This document shows positions 11,076 to 24,084 of a stretch of DNA of 64,000 nt, in pieces. The translations under genes and the position numbers were made by a program. The DNA lies in contig NC_045139.1 of the NCBI RefSeq assembly GCF_008831285.2, positions 22,612,412-22,676,411 on the forward strand. Reading direction: 5' to 3'. Within the stretch, counting starts at the first letter, position 1; the number at the start of each line of letters is the position of its first letter. The DNA comes from Nymphaea colorata. Taxonomy: Eukaryota; Streptophyta; Magnoliopsida; Nymphaeales; Nymphaeaceae. A model generated the notes under the pieces. It made no database searches. It saw only the letters and a list, made by a program, of their open reading frames with translations, and was not told where the DNA came from.

Positions 11076-12555
11076 TTAATAATAACTTTGTTAGTTTTAA
11101 AATACATTGTTCATATCATTGCCTTTTGTTTTCATCTTCACTTTGTTGGATGCAAAAATACATTGTTCATGTTATTGTTTTTCATTTTCTTTATCCTCAT
11201 GTGTTTTCTATTTGTCGCCATCGAATTAACATAGTTCACCAAGTCATCACATATCTGTTTTATGGTATATCATTCTATAAAAAAAAAATAACAATTTTGT
11301 TTGTGAACATGAAAACATCTTGAATGAAATATGTGATGTTTATCTGCTACCTACACAATCAAAAGCCGGTTCGCTGTCATTGTAGATTGCTTCTATGTAT
11401 TTGATGATGAAAACACAACAATTGTATTCATTGTTCTGGTAAGAAGCTTCTCTTCTATGAAAAGTGCCACAAAGCCATGTTGATCATGTACTCACTCTCT
11501 AAGAATTCCTTTATGAACATCAAATCAAGATGTACTGGTTTAGGAATTTTCAATAAATTTTAGTTTAACAATGTGGCCACATAGAATACCCAATGATGGC
11601 ACTCTCCCCACAACGTGAGAATTAAGACCTACATTAGACAATACCAAACATAAATAGAGATGAAATGTGTGAGAATGTCTGATCCGTTTGATAATCAGTT
11701 GAATATATACCACATCAAATGAGTTCAATAGATTGGGGTCCACAAACATCTTTCTACTATAAACAAAACCAAAACCAAAGGGCATCTATGTATAGTATGA
11801 TTCAAGATCACAAATAATGTATTAATAACAAGCAAGCAATAAATGTATTACATAATATAAAAAACCATAACAGTAAGACTGAGAATGCATTGTTATTCAT
11901 TCATCACTCTTTGTCACATTAGCTCTATTGCATCATGCAAACCTATGAGCAGAAGACAAATGATGTAAATGTTCCACCTACCATATTCTCTTATAGTATG
12001 ACAATAAAGTACTTATGATATTACTTATCCATTTGTTTGGGATGAGCTCATAGACAATGCACTACATCTCATCACTGAACAGCTTTCACTTTACCTTTTT
12101 CACAGCTCTCACCTTCTCAAATGCAATAGTATGTTGGAGACTCCTTTATGTAGGAATATAGTCTAAATTCATTCTGCCATGGCACATTTATTGAACCTGC
12201 AAGCAACCACATGTAATAGTATAATGATTGGCACTACTTTACTACAATAGGAGCACGTGATAGTGCAACATTTGTTGAAATGGTACCTTGCCAATTCAAG
12301 TGGTGGTGGTACACACACAAGAGTATAATGAATGTGCTCTATCAATTGTTTTTGTTGTAGTTATCAACAACTTTAATTTAGTACAATTGGAATACTCTCA
12401 TCAACACTTGATTTAATGCAACTGAATGAGTGTGAGAGAACCAATGTGTGTTGGAGTGTACTTTGCCAACTGTGTTGCAGCGTTGCACACACGATATAAA
12501 ACTAGAAATGTTCTACTTTGTTCTTACATAAAGTTTTTTTGATGCAGTTATTGAT
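11076..12555. other. No gene recognised
   Basis: AT-rich sequence without a recognisable domain. Near 11077-11200 an ~80-bp segment is imperfectly duplicated (ACATTGTTCAT... followed by a T-rich run). Short open frames (11063-11323 plus, 11540-11785 minus) carry no motif. Confidence 0.5.
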
Positions 12556-12567
12556 GGTATGTAAGAC

Positions 12568-13080
12568 GATGATCGATGACAAATAACATCAACATACCAA
12601 TTACATAGATCATACCAAGTTATATGCTTGTAATCAAATCAATTGTTATTAATGAATATGTTTAAATAACCTCCACATATAAACTTAGATAATGATCGAT
12701 GATAAATAACATCAATATAACAATTACATAGACAATACCATGTTATATGTTTGCAATCAACTCAATCGAACCAATCTTTACTAACAAATGTGTTTATATA
12801 ACATCCACGTATAAGAGTTAGATAATGATCAATGATAAATAACATCAATATACAATTATATAGAAAATACCAAATTATATGTTTGTAAACAAATTAATAA
12901 AATCATTAATGATTGTGTTTAAATAACCTCCACATGTAAGACTTAGACAATGATTAATTTAACATAACAATTACATAGACCATACCAAGTTATACGTTCA
13001 TGTAAACCCACAAAATCAACATCAACATAACAATTACATAGACCATACCAAGTTAGACATTTGTGTAAACCCGCAAAATC
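12568..13080. repeat. ~125-133-bp tandem repeat abutting the gypsy LTR
   Basis: Unit starts at 12568, 12691, 12824 and 12949 share AATGATCGATGATAAATAACATC-like openings and ACAATTACATAGACCATACC. The last part is itself a ~63-bp duplication (12965-13080) ending TGTAAACCCGCAAAATC. The array stops where similarity to the gypsy 3' LTR begins. Confidence 0.75.
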
Positions 13081-13571
13081 TTCACAAGTCCAAATGACCA
13101 TTTTACCCTTCACAATGAGATTTTAAATTGATTTTTAATGAAGATTTCAAGAACAAAGGTCATTTTTTAGCCAAATAATCACCTTTTGCACTAGCATTAT
13201 ACACCTAGGCCCAGATCATGTAGGTCATACAAGCTTGAAATTACTATTTTGACCTTGTATCGTAATGCCTCAATAAGGAAAGTATGGATTTTCATCAAAA
13301 TTTTGAGAATTAACTAACATTTGAGAAAATAGGTTGTTTCTCAACTTTACATGACCTAGGAGTAACCAGAGTCAGCTCACCAAGGTTATCCTAATTTGAA
13401 GCCAGTTCTCCTGTAACTCATATACGATCCTGATAGTCAAAACTGTGATCTTTAGCTCAACCAAGTCAAAACAAGTATATCTTAATGGATAGAAATTTCA
13501 TTTCACATATATTGAGTCACCCAGCATAAGTTTCAGTCAGATCCTAACTTGCAGATTGCTATTGGGTCCTT

Positions 13572-14050
13572 TTCTCTCATGTTTAAAGGGGTTTGCTGAA
13601 TTTGAGCTCAAGTCGGAAGAGTAAACAAAAACCAAGCTAGGACCATGTTTATCATGTATAAATCAGGCTTCCTTTAGTTCAAATTGAGTCGATTCATTCT
13701 GTTTTGTGTTCAATTCAGTTTTGAGTATTTTCTCTCTCCTATTTTTAAGGGTTTAAGCTAGATTTGAGCTCAACCTACAAGAGTGAGCTAAAACCGAGCT
13801 ATGACAATGTTTATCATGTATAAATTAAGCTTCCTTTAGTTCGATTTGAGTTCCTTCATCACAATTTGAGTTCAATTCAGTTTGAGTGCTTTCTCTCCCT
13901 TATTTTTAAGAATTTGAGCTCAACCCAATAGAGTGAGCTAAAACCCAGTTAAGATTATGTTTATCATGTATAAATCAATACGCTCTTACTTTGGTTCTAG
14001 TTCATTCCTTTTGATTTTAGTTTAATTCATTTTTGAAGGCTATGGAGCTC
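13572..14050 (+). repeat. Three ~160-bp tandem units inside the gypsy LTR
   Basis: Units begin with TTCTCTC at about 13572, 13730 and 13892. Each contains GAGCTCAA, GAGCTAAAAC, TTTATCATGTATAAAT and GAGTTCATTC variants. The same three units occur in the right LTR (about 28424, 28587 and 28743), so the triplication predates insertion. Confidence 0.75.
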
Positions 14051-15569
14051 ATTCCTAGTACTTGTTAAACGCTTTAAACTTCTATCGAGCTTAGTTTTGC
14101 AAAATTGAAGTAAATTTCTCCAATCTTCAGTAGGTCTTTATAAATAATTAGGTTTTCCAAGTACCCTTAGCTCTACCTATGAAAGTTTCAATAAAATCAT
14201 ATTTTTTGTGGCCTTCTTTGAATTCCCTTTATAAATTTATTGCATATAGATTTGTAAAAATATATGCTTGATTTTCAAAGCAAATTAGAAGTTTAAGCAA
14301 GATTTTAACCAAAGCCAATTTAGAAGCCTGGCCATAGGCTGGTTTAGTCAAATCAAGAAAATTCATTCGAAAGTCCTACAATACACACAAGGGCAAAATG
14401 ATCATTTCCTTTTTGAGCAATAGTCTTGTACACAAGCATAAGGTGCATGTCTTGTATACATTAGTTTGTGAATTTCTTTGTTTCTAGAACCTCACTTCAG
14501 GCCAATCCATTTATTTGAGCCTATTCAAGCCCAACATCACACACATGAGTATTTTGTTCATTTGTCACCATGCACATAATTTTCATAAAACTTGACTTAT
14601 AACCTGCATGAACCTAAGTTAGCTCTTTATATACATTTACTGGATCAGGTAGGCATGAGGCCAGGCTCTGCCTACTCTAATTTTTCATTGAAATTGACCA
14701 AAGGCAACACCTAGGCTGAGCCTACCCCCAGCCTAGTTTTAAATGAGTTTTTCAAAACCGAACCTAAATCATGTCTAGACCATGTCACACAATTTGGACC
14801 CATCTAGCCCAACTCAAGATAGGTCTAGGTTCATGCTATTTTCATGTATTCATTTCATATTACTTATCCAGATCATATATCCAAGTCATATTTCCATGTC
14901 TGGATCTCATATTCAAGTCTCAGATTGGATCTATCTTTATAGATATATTTTTATAAATCCAGATATATTATTCCCATTTTAGATCCTAGATATCGTAAGA
15001 TAACTCAAATTTCAATACCATATCTGGATCCATCTTCTAGAATTTGTTTGGATCTGGACCTAAATTTTGGCGTCAGCATCAAACCCATCTCCATGATCCA
15101 CATGTGAGCTTAATGCACATTATATAGCAAAAATGCATTGTGATTTTCTCACTCTATGGTTAATGTCAATTCACATGTAAGCACTTGAAACGTATGGAAT
15201 TCTTTGTTGAGCACTCTGACATAGACAAAATCAAAATTGATATCCGTGTGTGGCTGAAACAATCATTTTTTTTATTTATATCTAGTTTTAGAATAAGGTT
15301 TATAAGTGAACTTTCTCCTCTTCGTATTCTCACGTCATTCATCTCTACACCCAATGTTAATCTGAATACTTTATCAAGAATCGATCAGCACTTTGTGCAC
15401 ATGTGACTTTTTTCTGAATTAAATTCAGAGTTTGAACGAGATCACAACTTCTAAAATGCGATTGAAAATATACTTTTAACCTATGGCTTTGAGTTGAGAG
15501 AGGAAAGAGTGTGTGCAAAAGTCTAGTCATGTATCAATGAGGAGAAGGGAGATTGTGCCTTCTTTTTCC

Positions 15570-15577
15570 TATAAAAG
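15570..15577 (+). promoter_or_regulatory. TATA box of the gypsy LTR promoter
   Basis: TATAAAAG, followed by GC and CT-rich sequence (CCATCCTCCCTCTC), about 670 bp upstream of the LTR end. This is the usual arrangement for plant LTR core promoters, and transcription would run rightward. Confidence 0.55.
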
Positions 15578-16244
15578 GCCATCCTCCCTCTCTTTTAGCA
15601 CTACACACTTTGAGCTATTCCTAAGAAGCCCAAAGTTGGTAAAATTTCAATTGGGTACTCATAAAATGGGTCTAGCTAAAAAAAAAGAACCTATATTTTT
15701 AAGAGTCTTGATCTAAGTGTTGGTTCATGCTGCATTGACACTCAACCTAGACCCAACCAGACTCAGTGTGGGGGCCATGGGAGTGGGCTCAGCTAGGGCT
15801 CCAACTTCAAATAATTTTGTTTTCTCTCTTCTTTCTTTTCTTATTTTCAATTTAGTTCTTTTTCTTTATGCATGTTTATTTTTGTTTTTCTTTTAGCATG
15901 TTTAGTTTAGTTTATTTTTTTTTTTTGCTTTTAGCATGTTTAGTTTAGTTTTTTTTTTTGTTTTTAGCATGTTTAGTTTAGTTTATTTCTTGCTTAGTTT
16001 AACATGTTTATTTTAAAATTAAGTTTACTTTAATGTCTTTATGGTACGCATAGGGGTCAGGTATGTCCCTCTCTTTCTTTTAATTTCATTATTTTACTTA
16101 TGTAGTTTTACTTAAGTCATGCATATAGAATATACTTTCCTTTCGTGCTTTCTTTAACCATGCATTGCAGCTCTATTCTGACATGCACAAAACCACATTG
16201 TACCCACATGCACCTCTTGTTTGAAACCAGGCTGGGTCAACAAA

Positions 16245-16262
16245 CTGGCATACCTAGTGTGT
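16245..16262 (+). promoter_or_regulatory. Probable primer-binding site of the gypsy element
   Basis: CTGGCATACCTAGTGTG directly follows the LTR end and has the TGGC(G/A)-x-CC-x-AGTG form commonly seen at this position in Tat-type elements. The tRNA was not identified. Confidence 0.4.
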
Positions 16263-17853
16263 ATCACCTACATATGTGAAAACTTAAATCTACCCCGGTC
16301 CTCATACCAGAACCATTTTCAAACCATGGTTTTTTCCAAATGTTTTATAAAGCAATCTTTTAAATAATTTCAAAAACTGTAGGTCATGTATACGTGGAGT
16401 CCAAACCAAGCTCATTTCTTTAAGACCTAGTTCAAACTGGTCTAGAGCCTACTACTTATAAACTTAGTCACATTGCCTAGGTCTAATCAAACTTCTGTAA
16501 ACACTCATTCATATAAAATGAATGAAGTGTATATCATATATCACATGATTTGAGTAAGACCAAATCTCATTTGCTACACTCAAACCCAATTAGATTCACA
16601 CCCAGTGTAGGCTTGAACCTAGTCATTTTGACCAACTTACCACCAGCACATTTGGATCTGGAATCTCAATTAAAAGTATTGGATCCAAATAATAAACCTT
16701 ACGCTGATCTAAACCATGACATTAAACCAAGTCTGATGTACTTGGATTTAGATCTCATGTATTAGATTTTGTGCCCCAAGTATTAGATTTTGAATCTTGA
16801 ATTATGGATTTTGGATTTCAAATTTTGGATATCAAGTCTTAGATTTTAGATCCTGGAATTTAGACTTCAGATTTTGAATCAGATTTCACATAAAGTCTCG
16901 AATCATAAATCTTGGATTATGGATTTTGAATTTCGGGTTTTAGGCCTTAGATTTTGGATCTTTGATTTCAGATCTTGGATCTTATAATTAAAATATTGGA
17001 TCTTGAATTTAATTTCAAAGCAAATGATTATTTGATCATAAATCTGGGTTCAATCCCCATTGAATCAAACTCAAATACAAAATTTAGAACCCTATAATAA
17101 TCAGATTTGGATCTATCCTGTAAAAAATTAGATCTTAAAAAGATCCAGTCTTCATTACAAGATCAAATTTGCTGGATCTTTATCCTTTGATTTTGTATCA
17201 TGAATATCAATAACATGAAATGATATTTTGACTTTTGCAACATCATATATATCAAATTTAGGACAAGAACTATATAAAATTTCTTGGATCATGATTATAC
17301 GTCTTGGACTCAAATCTAGCTTTCTCCTAGGTCATGGTAGAGACCAGACTTCAGATCTACATGACTTAATTTCTGTATGCATCATATTAGATTTAGGACA
17401 TTCATTTTCATTGTTCTATAATGATTCAGACATAAACAAACTTCATTATTAGTTCTTATTCATCAGTCCAATTATGAGATCTACTTAGATTTTAAAACAT
17501 GCATAATTTCAAAATTAGGGTACATTTGCTTTCTTAGATTTTGGATGACATTTAGACCTAGGAAATGGAGCAGTTTACTCATGTCTATGGTCTGATTACG
17601 CCTGGTAAAGGCATCAGGAATGGTCAAACTTTGTTTAGACATGTCAAGTCCTATCTCTCAAAATCTCGCACAAGGAACAGAGGCAAGTACAACTAAGAAG
17701 TTCTATTTATACTTTTCCATATGTAAGATTAAAAATTTTACATGTAAACAAGCAACTACGATGAGAATTGTCACTATCTGACAAGACAAAATGTTCCAAT
17801 TTTCTAGGTCTTAAATGTTCTCCAACCCATAGAGCCATTTAGGTTCCATCATT

Positions 17854-17891
<38 letters not shown>

Positions 17892-18269
17892 TTTCATGGT
17901 CACATCGATATGGATTACATATTACCTCTCCCAATTTGGAAGTTATTTGATACAATGTTTGCTTCTCTCTTCGATTTTAGCTCTCATCTGAAGTCACATT
18001 GCATTCAAGCCAACTGTCTGCACATGTGATTGCACATTTCAAAATTTCTCCTCCCGTATATGCCCTGGCCATCACATCGTGGAATACTCCCTATATGCAT
18101 TAGCACAAGGTGGTCCAACAGCTTGACTAACCTATTGGAAGTGGGATTTGCACTCCCCTCACCCGTACTGAGACATTAGCCCAGTATATTGGTTAGTGAT
18201 CAAGGAGAACAAATAGTTTTTAGAACCACATTTGAAGGAGTCTAGTTCATGTATATTGGCGTATCTGGT
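16263..18269 (+). other. Gypsy untranslated leader
   Basis: No coding domain is seen between the primer site and the inversion breakpoint. At 16740-17010 the sequence is a degenerate run of GATTTTGGAT/TTAGATTTTG/GAATCTTG words (about 12-25 bp apart). A TA microsatellite follows at 17856-17889. Short open frames (16550-16765 and 17228-17452 plus) have no recognisable family. Confidence 0.5.
17856..17889. repeat. (TA)n microsatellite
   Basis: About 16 TA dinucleotides in the gypsy leader. Confidence 0.95.
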
Positions 18270-18385
18270 ATATGGAACAACTAAGGATCTGAAATCCTAA
18301 GATATTCAGTTCTAGCTGGCCTTGCTGATTTCAAACATTTGCACAATCATTCCATGTCATTATTCATTCAACATTGCACACCAAA
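18270..18385 (+). repeat. Inverted repeat, left breakpoint copy (116 bp)
   Basis: Base by base this is the exact reverse complement of 24085-24200, 116 of 116 positions. It lies at the end of the gypsy leader and is presumably the original copy. It marks the left end of the inverted internal block. Confidence 0.9.
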
Positions 18386-18493
18386 CTAAGGAAATTAGAT
18401 CTATGTGTTGAAGACAAGGTCAAAAAAAGGACTAAAAGATCTATTCATGGTCATGTTCATCATAACCATTGATTATCCTGAATAGCTTGTGAA
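18383..18493 (+). repeat. Filler DNA copied from the RT region (111 bp)
   Basis: Exact reverse complement of 20498-20608, 111 of 111 positions. The source encodes the stretch just before the RT palm (frames reading KLRKLDLCVED and FMVMFIITIDYPE). The three bases AAA at 18383-18385 belong to both this copy and the preceding inverted repeat, i.e. 3-nt microhomology at the junction. Confidence 0.9.
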
Positions 18494-20916
18494 TCTACTT
18501 AGATTAGACATTTCATATATCTTGTGACAAACTTGTGGCAATCTTGTTGCATGGTTGGCCAATATACCCAAACTAACTATTTGACTTGGGTTTGATATCC
18601 GGCATGTTCTCTGCAAATTCATTCATGAGTTTCTCGGATCATTTCTTGAGTTTCCTACTTGCCAAGACCTCATGAATATTTTGAGATGAATCTAACCCTA
18701 CTAAAATGAAATATTGGCATGATATACGTTGTATTGCTTTCCATTCGTTCTTGGACATGTTTGGAGGGAACTCACATGTTTCTGAATAATCTTTGATTTT
18801 CTGATACCAAGGTGCTTTGTCTGAATCTACTTGGGTTACTTGTTCTAGACAGTGGCATGTTGGTTGAGTTAGTCTTCCCACCTCGAAAGCTCTGCATGGT
18901 TCAATCTTCTTAAAAGTGATAGTGAATCTAAGGCTGGCCAAACCATCTGTAAATTGGGTAAACTCCTTCTTGACATGAAATAGTTGGAATTCCTCAAACT
19001 GCGACATCAAAACTTGAGTGCGTTATTGGTACCGTGCTAATTTATGATCTTTCACCTTCCATTCTTCGTTAATTTGATTTGCGATGAGCAGAGAATCACC
19101 ATAAGCATGAACTTTTTTGACATTGAAACTAAACAGCATTCTCAGCCCATCTATCAATGCTTCATATTTTGCTATGTTGTGTGTATATGTGAATTCCAAC
19201 GTAAGAAAATAAACGATCATTTCCTTTTCGAGAGTGAATAGGAGAATCCTAATACTTGTTAGGGTCATGTTCTTAGAGCCATCAAAGAACATCGTCTAGG
19301 AATGAGTGGTTTCAATGGTTAAGACTTGCTCATTTAGGAAATCATCATTGGCCTTCAGCTCTTCAGCCAAAAAAAAAATCTGTTAGCTGAACATCTAATG
19401 CTTTTCCTTTGATGAATTTTTGAAATTGTACTCCAAGTCATACTGCATAAAAAGCACCTACCACTTGGAAATTCATCCCATGAGAAATGACTACTCTAGG
19501 ATATACTTGAGATGATTTAATCTTGGAACTACTTTGACTTCACAAGAGAGCATATAATGTCAAAAATTTTCTGACACATCCAAGCAAGAGAGAGACAAGC
19601 TTTCTTCATCATTGAATACTTCTTTTCATACTGGAAGAAGGCTTTGCTGACATAATATTGCATGCTTTATTTTACAACCTTCTTTGTATTATGCCAAGAA
19701 CCCTCCACAAGCAAAGTTATTAATGGAAATGTAGAACAACAATGGCTACCCCAAGATTGGCAGCTTTAGAACCAGAGGACTTAGCAGGTACTACGTATTG
19801 TGTTGAAATGATTATTGACATTGTGGATTCCTCTCGAACTTGATGCCCTTTCTAAGCAATTGATTGAATGGCTCACATTAAGGGCTAGGTTGGAAATAAA
19901 TTCCCAAATTGCTTACATCCTACCTTGTAAACCATATAATTCTTTTAAAGTGGTTGAAGCAGGCATATCAATGATGGCTTTGGCATTGGTAGGATCTATT
20001 TCTATACCCCATTGATTCATCATATATCCCAAGAGTTTACTTGATTTGACAACCAACACATATGTTTGAGGATTTAATTTCAACTTGTATTGGAGCAACC
20101 TACCAAAAACTTGGGTCAAAACCTCAATGTCATCTTGGTGTATCTTTGACTTAACTAGAATATCATCTACAATGCATCCATGAATTTATACATTTGACCA
20201 TGAATTATAGTTATCATGGCTCTTACAGCATTCTTCATCCAAAATAGCTTCACTATATAGCAGAAAATGTCCCAAAGAATGGTGAACTATGGTTTGGTTT
20301 GATATTTTGAAGCCAACTTGATTTGCTTGTAGTAGGAATATCCTTCCATGAAGGAGAGCATAGCATGCCCTACTATATTGTCCACCAGTAGATCGATGTT
20401 AGTCAAAAGGTAGTCGTCCTTGGGTGTGGCCTTGTTGAGGTCTTCAAAATCAATACAGATCTGAATCTTCTCATTTTTCTTCGGTACGAGCAATACGTTC
20501 ACAAGCTATTCAGGATAATCAATGGTTATGATGAACATGACCATGAATAGATCTTTTAGTCCTTTTTTTGACCTTGTCTTCAACACATAGATCTAATTTC
20601 CTTAGTTTTCGCTTGACTGGATGACTCCTTGGTTTGAAAATTACCCTCTGGTTCACCAGTTTTGGATCCAATCCTAACATATCTTCAAATGTCCATGTGA
20701 AAAATTCCTTATAGCTCTTGAGAAATTGAACTAGTTTTTCATTTTTTTTTCTAGATCCAAGTTGACACCAATATATATCATCTTGGGATCTTCTGTGGTT
20801 TCAATATTCACTTTCTTATTGAGATTATTGAGGTTGGTGGTTGATCCTCTCTCTATAGTTGAGCCAAATCTACCAGATCCAACTTTGGCTCTGCTAGTTC
20901 CCCTTGCTGCACTCAT
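18494..20916 (-). pseudogene. Gypsy RT, RNase H, archaeal-type RNase H and integrase zinc finger
   Basis: Minus-strand domains in order: RT lead-in with DPKMIYIGVNLDLE (20730-20800); palm NVLLVPKKN, ICIDFEDLNKATPKDD and HAMLSFMEGYS (20502-20287); catalytic IVDDILVKS near 20165 (canonical YVDD, Y to I); KLLGYMMNQWGIEIDP (20119-19913). Classic RNase H remains near 19600 (YSMMKKACLSLAW). Archaeal-type RNase H follows with FFDGS, AKYEALIDGLR and YGDSLLIANQIN (19292-19023) and a linker at 19010-18639. Last comes an H2C2-type zinc finger, YWPTMQQDCHKFVTRYMKC (about 18580-18505). Several stops and frameshifts are present. The frame ends at the inversion breakpoint 18494; the integrase core continues on the other strand at 24201. 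Confidence 0.85.
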
Positions 20917-22520
20917 TCTATATGTGGAACTGGTTCTTCCTATTTCCTAATTTGAAGGACATGTGGATTCTTTTATTACATAAAAAAAGTTATGTATAGA
21001 TGGTGAAGTTGATGTGCAGGTCTAGATATTTCTTGCTTTTTACTATTCCTCAACTCCTATCAAATCCATATATGGTCATATCATGCAGTGTGTAATGCTC
21101 ATCCTTGAGGCCCAGGGCCTTGGCAGTCATCTACGACACATGTTCAAGTTGGTTCCTACATCTACTAGCACGTGAGGAACATTCATACCGCGAGTCCTCA
21201 TCACAATATATATTGCATGATTGTAGAATTGATGAGGCTTTGGTAGATTATTATCTGAAAATGTGATTGGTGCATTCATTTGACCAAATTGATGCCAGGG
21301 TTTTCAAGTGGAACTGAATTTTCTTGATTACCTCTTTCATAGCAGTCTTGTGTACCACAGAAGTGTTGATCAGGTCCATAACAGAAATGTTCAATGAGAT
21401 GTTGAGGACCTACTGGGATGCACTTTCTTCTACTGTCCCAAAAGACTCTAGTTGATCTTCAATTTTTTTCCTCTTCCCATTTGACTCATCATTGAGACGC
21501 CACGGGATGAGGCTGGGAAGTACCAGACTTCTCTTTTAACTTGTATACAAGTTTCTTGATGGACTTGGGCTTGTTAGCCTGAATCCATTGTCACTGTTTT
21601 CTTACTAATGGCTTTAATAAAATTCAGCCGTTTCTACATAAACTTGTTGTCGATAGCCGTGAAGGCCATCTCTTCTTGTGTGTAGGATCAAACATGCTCT
21701 TGACAACAAAAAGACATGTTATCCACTACTTTCATAGTATTCTTACCATGGTCTCTAAATGGATCCTTGAGGACTTCAAGAGTGGTGTCTTTAACCAACA
21801 GATCTTTGTCAATACAATCTTGAATAATATGCTTGAGTGGTATACACTCTTCAGTGTCATAACCTAAAGCAAGGTGGAATTTGTAGTACTGATGTTTCCT
21901 TTTCCCTTCATCTCTGGGAGATCTGACACATGTGATAGATCGTGAAGACCTTCTCCAAGGAGATACTCCAGGATCTCATCATTCTTTGCTCCAAGTGTGT
22001 GAATTTCCTGTCTTGCATCCAAGTAGGACGTTCCTCACCCTTGCAATCGGACTGCGATGCTTTCTTATTGTCTCATTGGCCTGTGTAGTTTTGTGGTTGC
22101 TAATTTGGCAGATGGAGATAAGTGTCAGCCGAGTTCTTATTGAACAAAATAGCATGAACATGAGTTTTATTGGACTTTTTGAAATTGTCATTCTTATTGC
22201 CACCACTATTTTGTATCACATTAGTTTGGGCATAACCATTTCGGATGGCTGTTTCAATATAGTTAGCTTTTTTTAGTCAAATCATAGAAATTCTTGTACT
22301 CATATTGTACTAGCCGCTGGTGGATGTGCTCTTAGAAACCCCAAGTTCCTGGGCTTGAGTTGAACCTTTTGAATGCTTGTGACTTGGTTCAGCTATCGCT
22401 CCTTTATTCATCATTTACTGAATAGCTAGCATAAGACTTAGATTTATTTGAGGAGGATCTTCATCCCTTCATGAACTTCAAGCTCTTTTTCAGCTTGTAA
22501 TCTCGTGCAAGGAGTCAAAG
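20917..22520 (-). pseudogene. Gypsy gag C-terminus and protease
   Basis: Minus-strand frames show RKFTHLEQRM, then YYKFHLALGYDTEECIPLKH near 21890-21800, the Tat-type Gag box C-x-FH-x-x-x-GHDTE-x-C with the first Cys replaced. DCIDKDLLVKD and FRDHGKN follow, as in the Gag-PR linker of this lineage. The aspartic protease is recognised by PHVLVDVGTNLN near 21180-21145 (active site D-V-G for the usual D-G/T-G) and ALGLKDEHYTLHDMTIYGFD downstream. Stops are frequent. The block lies directly upstream (minus sense) of RT. Confidence 0.65.
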
Positions 22521-22556
22521 AAAACCTTTGTCAAAATTTCACTTGAAACAGACATG

Positions 22557-23900
22557 TTACTTTGAGAAGAGATGAAAATGACATGGTTTTGAAAATAAAG
22601 ATAAGGCATATCCATTTGGCATATTGGTAGGGAATAAAAGGTCAAAATGCCAATAAATTGAGAACATTGTTAAAGACAAGAACTCAATGACAATATGGAG
22701 TGCAATGGATAGATTTCCACCAATGTTTGTACACTCTAGACCCAGTCGATTCCCCATATATATAAAGATAATTCCCTGGGAACCAACCTGAGCAGCCAAA
22801 CTATAGATGCCCCTGCCATGCTCCATCACCATGAAGTGTCCTCTGATCATATAGAAATCCATATGCCTCTTAGAGAACTATGCTATGCATTACTCTGGAT
22901 CATACAAGATAATGAAGAATAGGCCAAGAATGTTTGTTCCGTTGATTTAGTAGGTGTAGCAAGCTAGTTGCTCCTTGCTATAGAAAAGTCTTAGACAATG
23001 GGCTCCTCTACCTGCTCATCTATCATCTACCTATATGCATGTAATGACAAGAATTTGTCGCTAGTGGGCCTAAAAGTTTGAGCCTCATGAACGGATGTGC
23101 CTATAGAACCACTCGTACATAAACTGATGGTAGTCATTCAATCATCTCAGAATCTTCCATAACAAATTGGATAAGATCCAATAGTGAAATGCAAGACCGG
23201 CTAAAGCAAGTGAAAGGCGTGTCTTGATGTTTCTCCACATCCTAAATAGTTGTAGAATGCATAGATCCATAGTGCCCTATTTGTTGGAGAAAATCAAGAG
23301 TCTTGTAGAGAAGATCATCATCACCTTCCTGCTTCTATTTTGCTACTTGGGCAGGCTGGCCCTCAACTCATCTACTTACCTCCAAAGTGCACGTGAAAAT
23401 CTACAAGTCTAAGGAAACTATGAGCTCCCTCTTTTTTGAGGTCCCAATTCCTGATTCCTGTGAGTCTATACAGCAAGTCCTTGCAGTTGATGGCCTTGAT
23501 GCTGGTGATGAACTGATAGACCCAAAATATAAGTGAACTCATTCAGGAGAGGTGTCATCTATGCAATGGAGAACTAAAATGTGGACGTTTATGGGTTCCA
23601 CATCTCAACCAGTGCATGAGTCAAGTGACTGTTGATTTGATGACCTGCTGACAATGCAATTGCCTTGAGACCACAAGCATCTAGGTAATTATGGAAGACC
23701 TCCACAAACTGCTTGAACCACGGTGGGTACCAGTCTAGCATGAGTCCATCTGTGGGAATATAAATGCTGTCTGGATCACCTCTAAGAGTAGAGTGAACAA
23801 TGTATCCCCCAAAAAATGTCCTAATCATGGTGATTGACAAAATGATATGGTAGAGGTCAAGGTAGACCTGCAAATGAATAGATAAAATAGAAGATGGCCA
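22557..23900 (-). pseudogene. N-terminal ORF1-like domain of the gypsy element
   Basis: The minus frame 23873-23589 (94 codons) reads GLMLDWYPPWFKQFVEVF and HALVEMWNP, continuing after a stop as AEMTPLLNEFTYILGLSV. This resembles the plant DUF7745/mobile-domain-like region (L-V-x-x-WDPE-x-x-x-F-...-E-M-T-P-x-L-x-EF-x-x-x-L-G-L) found upstream of gag in some Tat-lineage elements and in stand-alone plant genes. The following 22862-22557 frame (LAAQVGSQGIIF...) may be its continuation. Family assignment is from memory of the motif pattern and tentative. Position upstream of gag fits ORF1. Confidence 0.45.
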
Positions 23901-24084
23901 AACTAGGTGATGAGATTGTCCTCATCAGGGTGGACCGAATAAGAGGTTCCAATTGAAACGATAATTTTGACCTTGATAGACTGAAGAGACCCTACAAGAT
24001 GACATAGGAAATAAAAACTATGGACAATTTTCATACAAGAAAAAAAAGGCCCTTTTGAAAAATTTGTCCAGTGTATGATGAAAA

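Larger units (their letters stand above)
13081..16242 (+). mobile_element. Gypsy 5' LTR (~3.16 kb)
   Basis: The first ~1.3 kb aligns with 27923-29284 along its length (shared blocks such as GACCATGTTTATCATGTAT and AGTCACCCAGCA). The remaining 1.8 kb has no counterpart because the right LTR is cut short. The 3' boundary is inferred from CAACA at 16238-16242 directly before a primer-site-like sequence. The 5' boundary is uncertain by about 20 bp because it abuts a tandem array. The U3/R region carries a TATA box at 15570. Confidence 0.65.
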
